Of a stretch of 39,547 nucleotides of DNA, positions 13,053-19,323 are shown in pieces. Source of the DNA: a virus; IMG/VR virus record IMGVR_UViG_3300050014_000367, positions 1-39,547 of that record; one strand, given 5' to 3'. Position 1 is the first letter of the stretch; each line of letters starts with the position of its first letter. A model generated the notes under the pieces. That model searched no databases. It was not told the origin of the DNA and saw only the letters and a list, made by a program, of their open reading frames with translations. A program made the translations under genes and the position numbers.

Positions 13053-13293
13053 AGGCGTCAAAGCCGATGTATGGAAACTGTTCAGAGATGCTAAGTTTAA
13101 CCGCGATAAAAACGATGAAGGTCTAATTAGGTGCCAGTGTTCTAAGATTGGTTTAGAAGATTGCAGAACATCAGGTAGTGAAATGGATCTTCATCATATT
13201 AAAGGTCGCGACGAAGCCCCAGAGTTATACTATGATGAGTCAAATATGGTGTGGTTAGTCCGATCGTGCCATGAAAAGGTTCACCAGCCATGA
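13009..13293 (+). CDS. HNH-type nuclease (NinG-like recombination protein)
   Basis: 94 residues. Basic N-terminus KRTPLKSRG, then a Cys pair (CQC) and the HNH core DLHHIKGRDEAPELYYDESN followed by SCHEKVHQP. The HH...N...H spacing is the catalytic beta-beta-alpha metal fold. Small proteins of this type sit next to RusA in lambdoid nin-like regions (NinG/Rap) and act on recombination junctions. ATGA overlap with the previous gene and with rusA. Confidence 0.7.
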   Translation: MKRNSTLKRTPLKSRGVKADVWKLFRDAKFNRDKNDEGLIRCQCSKIGLEDCRTSGSEMDLHHIKGRDEAPELYYDESNMVWLVRSCHEKVHQP

Positions 13294-13664
13294 AACTGAC
13301 TGTGGTGGGTAACGTCCCAAGTCAAAAAAATGGTAAAGAAATTGCCATTAATCGATCTACTGGCCAACGATTTATTCGTAGTAACGACCGAGTAAAAGCG
13401 TGGCAAGAAAGCGCCATTCAACAGTTGATGTTGCAATTCATGGGGTACCAGATAACTGACTACCCTATCGGGATTACGTTAGTGTTTTTCTTCGATAGTG
13501 AACGCCGGCACGATCTGGATAACGCCGCAGCCGGCGTCATGGATGCATTGGCCAAGTCCGGTATTATCACAGACGATTGCGTGAAATATGTTGATTGTCT
13601 CGATTTGCAATATGGTGGAATAGATAAAATTAACCCAAGAGCGGAGATCTACATCGATGAATAA
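13290..13664 (+). CDS. rusA: RusA-family Holliday junction resolvase
   Basis: 124 residues, standard length. N-terminal VVGNVPSQKNGK (the PxPKxR-like loop of the family), then RRHDLDNAAAGVMDAL and SGIITDDCVKYVD, carrying the conserved Asp75, Asp77 and Asp95/96 that bind magnesium. It cleaves four-way junctions that arise during replication and recombination before packaging. Translationally coupled to the HNH gene. Confidence 0.93.
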   Translation: MKLTVVGNVPSQKNGKEIAINRSTGQRFIRSNDRVKAWQESAIQQLMLQFMGYQITDYPIGITLVFFFDSERRHDLDNAAAGVMDALAKSGIITDDCVKYVDCLDLQYGGIDKINPRAEIYIDE

Positions 13665-13941
13665 TCCAGTCAAAGAAGCAGTACAAAGTGAGGGACGACG
13701 TGTCAAGTTTGTAATGATTAATCCGGCGGCCTTTATGTCACTATTCACAGAAGGTTTAAAGATTCGCAAAGGTTGGAAAATCATGGAAGGTATTCCAGAA
13801 GATGCCAAGATTATTACTGTGGTTTATGATTCACTTCGTAATGGTTTCATAGTCCTACTAGAATCTGAAAAATATCCACCAGTTCAAGAAGGTGTTATGC
13901 CTCCGATTCAACCAATATCAATTAAGATTTCAAAGGGTTAG
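13657..13941 (+). CDS. Conserved small phage protein near rusA
   Basis: 94 residues. PAAFMSLFTEGLKIRKGWKI, IPEDAKIITVVYDSLRNGF and LESEKYPPVQEG give the layout of small proteins often found beside RusA in phage early regions. No activity is known to me. Overlaps rusA by eight bases. No membrane segment or metal motif. Confidence 0.65.
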   Translation: MNNPVKEAVQSEGRRVKFVMINPAAFMSLFTEGLKIRKGWKIMEGIPEDAKIITVVYDSLRNGFIVLLESEKYPPVQEGVMPPIQPISIKISKG

Positions 13942-13942
13942 T

Positions 13943-14071
13943 ATGGACTGGCGATTATTTATTGCATTATCAATTTCCTATTGGACTGGTGTATTCGTTG
14001 GCCATTATCGTCCAGTTGAAAAAGTTGAAGATGAAAAAGAACACGTAAACTATTGGAAGGGAGATCGATAG
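13943..14071 (+). CDS. Small membrane-associated protein (42 aa)
   Basis: Starts MDWRLFIALSISYWTGVFVG, one hydrophobic segment, then a charged tail (EKVEDEKEHVNYWKGDR). RBS AAAGGG seven bases before the ATG. Its TAG overlaps the GTG of the next gene, and it carries that gene's AGGGAG. Coding likely from RBS, coupling and composition. Confidence 0.55.
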   Translation: MDWRLFIALSISYWTGVFVGHYRPVEKVEDEKEHVNYWKGDR

Positions 14072-14220
14072 TGAGTGACGAACAATTACAAATTTATGAC
14101 GAGATTATGAACGGTGGTTACGGTATCGTAAAAACTGATCATATTATGATTACTGGCAATCTGGAAATGCTAAAAGAAATCATTCAATTGGCCGCGAAAT
14201 TACCTGAAGTTGGTGAATAG
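14071..14220 (+). CDS. Small hypothetical protein with GTG start (49 aa)
   Basis: MSDEQLQIYDEIMNGGYGIV start, ending LAAKLPEVGE. The GTG at 14071 has AGGGAG seven bases upstream and overlaps the previous stop (TAGTG). Acidic and helical. Last gene before the promoter at 14223. Function unknown. Confidence 0.55.
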   Translation: MSDEQLQIYDEIMNGGYGIVKTDHIMITGNLEMLKEIIQLAAKLPEVGE

Positions 14221-14222
14221 TA

Positions 14223-14252
14223 TTGACAAGACGCTTATAGTTATGTTATACT
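14223..14252 (+). promoter_or_regulatory. Rightward promoter of the membrane protein/lysozyme pair
   Basis: TTGACA at 14223-14228 with TATACT at 14247-14252 (18-base spacer; TTATAC gives 17). The spacer carries GCTTATAGT. Together with the preceding TA, bases 14221-14239 match 2619-2637 at 18 of 19 positions, so this promoter is nearly a copy of the early promoter. Confidence 0.7.
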
Positions 14253-14285
14253 GCTGTAGTAATCAATAAAACAAAGGAGCAACCA

Positions 14286-14492
14286 ATGTTAAATAGAATA
14301 GTCACAGCAATCGAACCATTTGCACTAACCGTAATCATTTTGGCAGGTGCAAGCCTAGCCGGATGGGTAAAATTTGTCAATGCGAGTATAATAGGAATTG
14401 TAGCAGTGTTCTGCGGCCTTCTGCTCGTTATCAACCATGTTGCGAAACAGGTCGCGACACCAAACATTAAAAAGAAATCAACAAAGGAATAA
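14286..14492 (+). CDS. Small two-transmembrane protein, holin-like
   Basis: 68 residues with hydrophobic segments at about 11-29 (FALTVIILAGASLAGWV) and 32-52 (NASIIGIVAVFCGLLLVINHV), and a basic tail. RBS AAAGGAGCAACC. It is followed 36 bases later by an exported lysozyme-like protein under the same promoter, the usual order of a holin-lysin pair. Size and topology fit a class II holin, but sequence alone does not prove pore formation. A second holin candidate lies in the leftward operon at 16654-16926. Confidence 0.55.
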   Translation: MLNRIVTAIEPFALTVIILAGASLAGWVKFVNASIIGIVAVFCGLLLVINHVAKQVATPNIKKKSTKE

Positions 14493-14496
14493 AAAA

Positions 14497-14523
14497 GCGC
14501 TTTTCTGCAACTGTCCGTAGCGC
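14497..14523 (+). promoter_or_regulatory. Hairpin immediately before the lysozyme-like gene start
   Basis: GCGCT (14497-14501) pairs with AGCGC (14519-14523) around a 17-base loop, ending five bases before the ATG at 14529 and next to the weak GCGGA ribosome-binding site. It could limit translation of the lytic enzyme; the short stem makes this tentative. Confidence 0.3.
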
Positions 14524-14528
14524 GGATT

Positions 14529-15095
14529 ATGAAAAAGTTTATTTTCGACGTATCACAAGTGATACTCGCACTACTGATGACAGGTACATTGGTGGCCGCT
14601 ATGGCACCCCCACCAATACAACCTGTAAAGACAAATTTAACGTCTAAGGCTGTTTCTAAGCCCGCTAAGGCGGTTGTGGTTGTAAAGCCAATAACTTGGC
14701 AGGATAACCCTAATCATTGCACAGACGAGCAATTAATATCTAAAGACGCACCATTTTCATGTACAGATAAACCAGTTGAACAGGAACCAGTCGCACAGAC
14801 ATCAGCCCCAGTTGTTTCTGGTGGACATGAAGATTGGATGAAAGCGGCCGGCATAGCACCAGGTGATTATGAGTATGTAGAATATATCGTTAACCGAGAG
14901 AGTGGGTGGAACCCAAACTCAGTTAATGCATCATCTGGAGCCGAAGGTTTACCCCAAGCATTACCATACTCTAAAACTGGTTGTGGCCATGGTGATCCGA
15001 TTTGTCAGTTAGTCTGGGCGAATAGTTACGCTATCGGACGTTATGGTTCATGGTGTGGGGCCTACAACTTTTGGTTGAATCATTCATGGTGGTAA
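14529..15095 (+). CDS. Exported Apf-like lysozyme/transglycosylase
   Basis: 188 residues. An N-terminal KK followed by a hydrophobic stretch (8-25) forms a signal peptide or anchor. A Pro/Thr/Val-rich linker (26-98) follows. The C-terminal domain carries YIVNRESGWNPNSVNASSG with Glu124 as the probable catalytic residue, GLPQALP, and RYGSWCGAYNFWLNHSWW. This signature belongs to the lysozyme-like domain of Apf-type and transglycosylase proteins of Gram-positive and Saccharibacteria lineages. Four Cys suggest disulfides outside the membrane. It may be a secreted lysin or a virus-modified wall hydrolase. Fold assignment is firm; its role relative to the CHAP endolysin is open. Confidence 0.8.
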   Translation: MKKFIFDVSQVILALLMTGTLVAAMAPPPIQPVKTNLTSKAVSKPAKAVVVVKPITWQDNPNHCTDEQLISKDAPFSCTDKPVEQEPVAQTSAPVVSGGHEDWMKAAGIAPGDYEYVEYIVNRESGWNPNSVNASSGAEGLPQALPYSKTGCGHGDPICQLVWANSYAIGRYGSWCGAYNFWLNHSWW

Positions 15096-15103
15096 TGGTA
15101 AGG

Positions 15104-15191
15104 TAGACTTGTCGAGCATCTTTGAGAGAATGCTCGAACGTCTAATTCAGCCCTGTTAAGTCTTTTTAAGGCTTGCCGTGGCAGGGCTGAA
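15104..15191 (+). ncRNA. Structured RNA candidate downstream of the lysozyme gene
   Basis: Two adjacent strong stem-loops. The first has TAGAC/GTCTA (15104-15108 with 15140-15144) stacked on TCGAGCAT/ATGCTCGA (15112-15119 with 15130-15137). The second has TTCAGCCCTG/CAGGGCTGAA (15146-15155 with 15182-15191), with an inner AAGTC/GGCTT helix (15158-15162 with 15170-15174). No U-tract follows, so this is not a simple terminator. Together with the homing-endonuclease fragment just downstream it may be the remnant of an intron or an independent small RNA. No known class recognised. Confidence 0.45.
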
Positions 15192-15274
15192 CTGGGCGAT
15201 AAAATGGGTGCACCTCGAAGTATCCTATGAAAAATCTGTGAAGACCCCAATCCCAACAGAAAGTATCTAGGTAG

Positions 15275-15511
15275 CTCTCCCCATCAAAGTCCAACAAATT
15301 ACGTTTTGTTACTCATGCTGACAACCTTCGTAACCGTAGTGGTTGGTCAGGTTCAAACCTTAAAGGTGCATATTTTGATAAATATCGTAAGTTGAATAAA
15401 CCGTGGAAATCTGAAATACGAATTAATGGTAAAAAAACAGCATTAGGTTACTTTGAAACAGCCGAACAAGCACATCAGGTTTATCTTGAAAAATTAAACA
15501 CTATAGTATAA
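15275..15511 (+). pseudogene. Truncated AP2-domain homing endonuclease remnant
   Basis: Open from just after a TAG at 15272-15274 to the TAA at 15509-15511 with no usable start codon. The translation contains NLRNRSGWSGSNLKGAYFDK, then WKSEIRINGKKTALGYFETA and EQAHQVYLEKL. This is a near-complete AP2 DNA-binding domain (SG-x-KGAYFD, W-x-x-x-I-x-x-NGK, LGYFETAEQA), which normally sits at the C-terminus of HNH homing endonucleases. The HNH part is missing, so this is a 5'-truncated fossil. It ends just before the terminator at 15520. Confidence 0.75.
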
Positions 15512-15519
15512 ATTTAAAA

Positions 15520-15555
15520 CCCCATTGCGATGATGGGGCTTATTTTATTTTAGAT
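15520..15555 (+). terminator. Intrinsic terminator of the rightward block
   Basis: CCCCAT (15520-15525) pairs with ATGGGG (15533-15538), 7-base loop, followed by CTTATTTTATTTTAG. On the minus strand the same stem is followed by TTTTAAATTT, so it can also act on leftward transcripts. From 15556 to 15779 I see no gene. That stretch is AT-rich, with one hairpin ATGATTC/GAATCAT (15577-15583 with about 15607-15613) of unknown meaning. Confidence 0.75.
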
Positions 15556-15779
15556 AATTTTTATTTTAAATGATTCCGTTTTCTGCGAGGAAAGACCGAA
15601 TCATATTGAGAAACTTATGTATCGAGGTGGAGTTTTTATATAGGGAGGTGTGTTAATTGTTGTTTTTATTTTAAGTGTTTGTTTGATACCACTTTAAGTA
15701 AAAACTTGGTCAATGTACAAACGCATCGCCGTTCTGCATCTGTTATAGCATAAACATTATTTAATATCAACAACACTTC

Positions 15780-15788
15780 TGCTATACT
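15780..15788 (+). promoter_or_regulatory. Extended -10 promoter of the 22-codon gene
   Basis: TGCTATACT: TG at 15780-15781, one base, TATACT at 15783-15788. No good -35 box at the right distance. It lies 25 bases before the small gene's ATG. Confidence 0.55.
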
Positions 15789-15813
15789 TGTGGATAAGAA
15801 AGGAAACATAAAT

Positions 15814-15882
15814 ATGGCTAAATCTACAGGACGACCTACCAAGGTCAAAGTCCCACCAATGCACAAAGGCAAAGGTTGCTAA
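15814..15882 (+). CDS. 22-aa basic peptide with its own promoter and terminator
   Basis: MAKSTGRPTKVKVPPMHKGKGC: highly basic, proline-containing, ending in Gly-Cys. AAAGGA lies nine bases before the ATG, an extended -10 promoter 25 bases before it, and a perfect 10-bp terminator six bases after the stop. The insulated monocistronic arrangement suggests a real expressed peptide or a small RNA that happens to be translated. No known match. Confidence 0.5.
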   Translation: MAKSTGRPTKVKVPPMHKGKGC

Positions 15883-15887
15883 ACAAC

Positions 15888-15913
15888 AATAACCCCCTGA
15901 AATGGGGGTTATT
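15888..15913. terminator. Bidirectional terminator between the converging blocks
   Basis: AATAACCCCC (15888-15897) pairs perfectly with GGGGGTTATT (15904-15913), 6-base loop. It ends the 22-codon unit rightward and, overlapping the stop of the last leftward gene, ends the late operon leftward. Confidence 0.85.
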
Positions 15914-16388
15914 AATTTGCGCGCAGTCTTATCAACATATCACAATCCTGTTTGCACTGCAATAATTTATCTTCTGTGAATGGCACTAAAGCATAGGCAC
16001 CAACATCATGTTTATAACCATGCTTGGCCATCTGTTTTTTAGTCATTCGTTTACGAAAACATTCCTTCGCGAAAAAGGCACGTTCCAGTTCTTCGTAAGC
16101 TTGGACCTCACTCAACATTTTTGGCGGCATGAACATATCGTTGATCCATTCATGTTGGTTAACCGGAATGACGTCCTGACGCGTCTGGAGGTCGCGTAAG
16201 CACAGAAACAGTACCACAGCACCAACTTTACGTTGTTGGACCCTATAATGCTCATACTCGGCTCCAGGGTGCTGCAAATGGTGTGTGTTTGTTTCGTGTC
16301 CGCGTGGGGCCGGAGCATCTTCTAGTACATAGTCTGAGTGAAGAGCCAGCCCACTCTCATCGGTGGGCCAGCGCATTTCGCGGAACAT
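15912..16388 (-). CDS. Hypothetical protein, last gene of the late operon
   Basis: 158 residues starting MFREMRWPTDESGLALHSDY. His-rich segment (RGHETNTHHLQHPGAEYEHY) in the first third, then a mixed alpha/beta part with several Cys. No signal peptide or membrane segment. It lies after holin and endolysin, with its stop inside the terminator stem. No family recognised. Confidence 0.6.
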   Translation of the reverse strand: MFREMRWPTDESGLALHSDYVLEDAPAPRGHETNTHHLQHPGAEYEHYRVQQRKVGAVVLFLCLRDLQTRQDVIPVNQHEWINDMFMPPKMLSEVQAYEELERAFFAKECFRKRMTKKQMAKHGYKHDVGAYALVPFTEDKLLQCKQDCDMLIRLRAN

Positions 16389-16391
16389 GGG

Positions 16392-16652
16392 TCAATCCTC
16401 TACGCTCAGTTCGTTGGCGGCCTTTATGGCTTCAACAGAATCAGAAACTTGTGCATTGAATTGTCGTAGTGCTAATGCACCAGTAATGCGGGTATTTATA
16501 GAATCTCTGGATATTTCTCCGGCACATTCAGCTAGTTCGAGATCACGTAGGGTATAAATACCATCCCAATTCTCTGGAACTTGCTCGCGGGGGAGACGTA
16601 TTATCTCTCTGTACAAAGTATGGCCGATGTGTTCACCTTCATAGTCAATCAT
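16392..16652 (-). CDS. Hypothetical protein (86 aa)
   Basis: Starts MIDYEGEHIGHTLYREIIRL. Middle segment TLRDLELAECAGEISRDSIN resembles a helix-turn-helix of the type used to set specificity in homing enzymes, but it is short and no nuclease is attached. Acidic C-terminus. Two-base gap to the holin stop upstream. Function unknown. Confidence 0.55.
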   Translation of the reverse strand: MIDYEGEHIGHTLYREIIRLPREQVPENWDGIYTLRDLELAECAGEISRDSINTRITGALALRQFNAQVSDSVEAIKAANELSVED

Positions 16653-16653
16653 G

Positions 16654-16926
16654 TTAGACCTCGGTGTTTATTTTCGTTTGTATATATGATTTGATAGCGC
16701 CTTTAGCAGCAGACAACCCAGCAGCAGCACTAGCAATGACAAGAGCAAGGGCCGCATAGAAACCCTCCTTTATTTGACCGTTCGTGACTAAGGTTATTAT
16801 TGGTGTCGCACCAATCACTATAAAGCTCAAAAACGCCTGCCAAAACGTATGCGCAGCTTTACTTAGTATTGGATGAGCATTGACGAATAATCGTACACTG
16901 TTCAGTATTTGTTTTAATTTTTCCAT
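16654..16926 (-). CDS. Holin (late)
   Basis: 90 residues. A basic N-terminal helix, then two transmembrane segments at about 30-48 (AFLSFIVIGATPIITLV) and 56-72 (FYAALALVIASAAAGLSAA), and a charged C-terminus. It directly follows the CHAP endolysin in the leftward operon, as expected for the pore former that times lysis. Size and topology fit class II holins. Confidence 0.75.
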   Translation of the reverse strand: MEKLKQILNSVRLFVNAHPILSKAAHTFWQAFLSFIVIGATPIITLVTNGQIKEGFYAALALVIASAAAGLSAAKGAIKSYIQTKINTEV

Positions 16927-16930
16927 CTTA

Positions 16931-17821
16931 TTATTTACTCCTTGTAAATAGGTTTATTATCATCTGCCAAAAACTAACTTTAGGTGGTGGCGTTTGGTCC
17001 GGAGCTATTGGTGCTGGTTTTTGACCGAGTTCATTTTGTAGTTCTGCGATCTGTTTGTGGGCGACATCTAATTGAGCATTTTGGTCTGATAGGTTCTGCG
17101 TCAATCCAACGTTTTTTGTTTGCGCGTCTGTAAGTTGTTGCTGAACTGTACTTACAGAAACAAGCCGTTTGTTAATATCTGGTACCGAACCGTAGTCATT
17201 GCTGTCTCGCCATTTCTTAGCTTCATCCGAGATAAACAGTTCATTTATGAGGTCGAGGTCTAATTCCCTACCGATATAGTCTGAATTATCACTCGAACCA
17301 TCCAAAGCGTTGGATCGACCCGATAGACCGTTCCTACCTAATATCCCATGAGCTAGTTCTTGCCATGCAGTTTTATTTAATTGCATATTTCCTCCTTCTA
17401 TTATTCTTAATCCTTGTAAATCTTCAGTCCAACCACGATAGGTTAATATCCCACCATAATAATTCAACAATGCTTGGAATGACGGATGGTGAGTCGCGGT
17501 ATGCGACGTAGGGTGGCTAGATGAGTAAACAGTGCCATCGGGTGCAGATAGAGCCACATGGCCCTCTGAAACACCTTTAACGGCAAACCAGATAACACTC
17601 CAGATACCACTTGGCGGTAAGTCGGTGTGTTTATATTGGGCGACGTCGAAGCCAAGAGTTGCGTTTGGTTGTGGGTTTGAAAACTTACCCCCAAAAGTTT
17701 GAGCAACGTACTCTAAACACCAACCAGGCCAGCAGTTTACCTTGTAATATGATTTGGTATCATCATCATAATGACTATATATTACGTTTGGGTTAGGAGT
17801 TACAAGTTGTTGATAGTTCAT
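16931..17821 (-). CDS. CHAP-type endolysin with coiled-coil and C-terminal amphipathic anchor
   Basis: 296 residues. The N-terminal cysteine peptidase/amidase domain (1-140) carries NCWPGWCLEYVA with Cys35 as the nucleophile candidate and EGHVALSAPDGTVYSSS with His88. TYRGWTEDLQGLRII closes the domain, the same ending as in endolysins of lactobacillus, streptococcus and other Gram-positive phages. Residues 141-205 form a helical linker, 210-262 a coiled coil (QQLTDAQTKNVGLTQ...), and the last 15 (SFWQMIINLFTRSK) an amphipathic membrane-binding tail. It cuts peptidoglycan peptide or amide bonds at lysis. Confidence 0.85.
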   Translation of the reverse strand: MNYQQLVTPNPNVIYSHYDDDTKSYYKVNCWPGWCLEYVAQTFGGKFSNPQPNATLGFDVAQYKHTDLPPSGIWSVIWFAVKGVSEGHVALSAPDGTVYSSSHPTSHTATHHPSFQALLNYYGGILTYRGWTEDLQGLRIIEGGNMQLNKTAWQELAHGILGRNGLSGRSNALDGSSDNSDYIGRELDLDLINELFISDEAKKWRDSNDYGSVPDINKRLVSVSTVQQQLTDAQTKNVGLTQNLSDQNAQLDVAHKQIAELQNELGQKPAPIAPDQTPPPKVSFWQMIINLFTRSK

Positions 17822-17829
17822 ATCATTCC

Positions 17830-18204
17830 TTACTTGGGATCAAACCCACCCATAGTAATTATTAACCTAGATACGCCATAAGCAGCACCTAGAACGGTTG
17901 TAAAACCTAACGCTACTACTACAATCAACCTACCAATTTGTGCAGCTCGTTTATTGAACACTAAATTATCTTTTTTTTCTTTAACAATTATCAATAAATC
18001 GGGCAACATTGGGTCCCATTTATCACGAAAGTTTTTATTACCAATAGCTTCCAATTCGTTCTGACTGATGTGGTCAGTCAACTTTTTAGAAATATCCCTT
18101 TGTTGATTGCTTAACGACTTTAAAGCTAGAATATCTTCTTTACGAAGATCATTACGTTCATCGCTATCTTCTTGGTGTACGGGAGTTAGTGATTTTTTAG
18201 TCAT
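17830..18204 (-). CDS. Membrane protein with N-terminal helical domain
   Basis: 124 residues. A charged helical part (DSDERNDLRKEDILALKSLS...) is followed by one clear transmembrane segment at about 92-113 (LIVVVALGFTTVLGAAYGV) and a short tail. It sits between tail fibre and endolysin, so a lysis accessory or a small tail-associated protein is plausible; no family is recognised. Confidence 0.6.
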   Translation of the reverse strand: MTKKSLTPVHQEDSDERNDLRKEDILALKSLSNQQRDISKKLTDHISQNELEAIGNKNFRDKWDPMLPDLLIIVKEKKDNLVFNKRAAQIGRLIVVVALGFTTVLGAAYGVSRLIITMGGFDPK

Positions 18205-18241
18205 TTTTATTTTCTTGAATTATATTGTTTTATATACTGTT

Positions 18242-19282
18242 CTACTCTAACTCAACCTTTATATATAATGGTCTAGTCGATGATGCGGTAAATGTTTTAA
18301 GAACTGCACCAGTGTTAAAGACAGACACATTATAAGTTTTTGATGCTGTAGCTGGGGTAACTGTCGCTATTGGGCTGGCTACTTGTGTATCAGTGGTGTT
18401 ATTAGTCAACAGCCACTGCGCTTCACCAATAGTAGTACCGCCTCCAACCGCGCCGTCCCATAGACGTAAAACGCCTAAGTTTGGTGCACCTGATGCCATC
18501 TGAATAGTTGGTACATTGGTAGATACCGTAACTTTTCTACCAGTTGGTACTATTACCGGGACAGACAAACCTGTGATAGCAGTCTCGGTAGTGGCAGAAG
18601 TAGTGAACGTCGATAGAATGCGACGGAACCCTAATAGTTTTCGACTTGAGTCTCTAGGACAAATTAAGTTACCCAATGAATCGGTAACAGCGTAAGGTAT
18701 TGATGATGCAATCGGAACAAGCATGCTCTCTTGACCTTGGTTAACTGATGTTGCAGCAGCAATGTTTGAAGCACCAACAACAATAATCCCACATCTGATA
18801 CTGTTAGCAGCGAGCGCTGGTGAAGCAGTGTTAGTTGTATAATCAGTATAAACGTGAACGGCAGTATCGTCGCCATTATCCAATAAATCATCATAAACGT
18901 CTTTAGAGGCAGTAAATGTTCGGGAGGTAACTGCAGCGACCGTTAGACGTTTACCGCCTATGTAAACAACTCCGGATGTACAAGAAGCCACCCTAGTTGA
19001 ACCGTAGGCATCACCAGACCATACACAACCTGATGCGATATAATCGAACACCATTTCTGATGGTTGTATAGCCAATTTATTATTCGTAACTGTATTAGCG
19101 GCTAACTTTGCACCAGTCACAGATAAAGCAGCCAATTTAGATGTAATGATTGACAAATCGGCAATATTATCTTGATCAATTCCGCCATTAACAACGGCCA
19201 AAATAGCATTAATCATGTTGTTAACACTAGCAGCTGTAGCTGAATCACCGTCACTTGGTTCTGTTGTCGAAACTAATGTCAT
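18242..19282 (-). CDS. Tail fibre / receptor-binding-like protein
   Basis: 346 residues. The N-terminus has the short-repeat, beta-helix-like sequence common in fibres (DNIADLSIITSKLAALSVTG, then TNNKLAIQPSEMVF). It is followed by Ser/Thr/Val-rich beta structure and a C-terminal beta domain ending RPLYIKVELE. No enzymatic motif. It has its own extended -10 promoter (19319..19311). Virion attachment role inferred from composition and position after the ejection genes. Confidence 0.65.
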   Translation of the reverse strand: MTLVSTTEPSDGDSATAASVNNMINAILAVVNGGIDQDNIADLSIITSKLAALSVTGAKLAANTVTNNKLAIQPSEMVFDYIASGCVWSGDAYGSTRVASCTSGVVYIGGKRLTVAAVTSRTFTASKDVYDDLLDNGDDTAVHVYTDYTTNTASPALAANSIRCGIIVVGASNIAAATSVNQGQESMLVPIASSIPYAVTDSLGNLICPRDSSRKLLGFRRILSTFTTSATTETAITGLSVPVIVPTGRKVTVSTNVPTIQMASGAPNLGVLRLWDGAVGGGTTIGEAQWLLTNNTTDTQVASPIATVTPATASKTYNVSVFNTGAVLKTFTASSTRPLYIKVELE

Positions 19283-19310
19283 ATTTTTGTTTTCCTTTTT
19301 TCCTTCTTAT

Positions 19311-19319
19311 ATTTTAGCA
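19311..19319 (-). promoter_or_regulatory. Extended -10 promoter upstream of the fibre gene
   Basis: TGCTAAAAT on the minus strand (19319..19311), inside ATATGTGCTAAAAT, which is shared with the promoter at 23936..23928 except for one base. No clear -35. Confidence 0.5.
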
Positions 19320-19323
19320 CATA

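Noticed and set aside
15351-15362. tRNA T-arm-like GGTTCAAACC
   Set aside because: No acceptor, D or anticodon stems around it; it lies in the AP2 coding remnant.
15666-15872. Leftward 68-codon frame in the convergence zone
   Set aside because: It lies antisense to the insulated 22-codon unit, has no RBS and shows no protein-like pattern.
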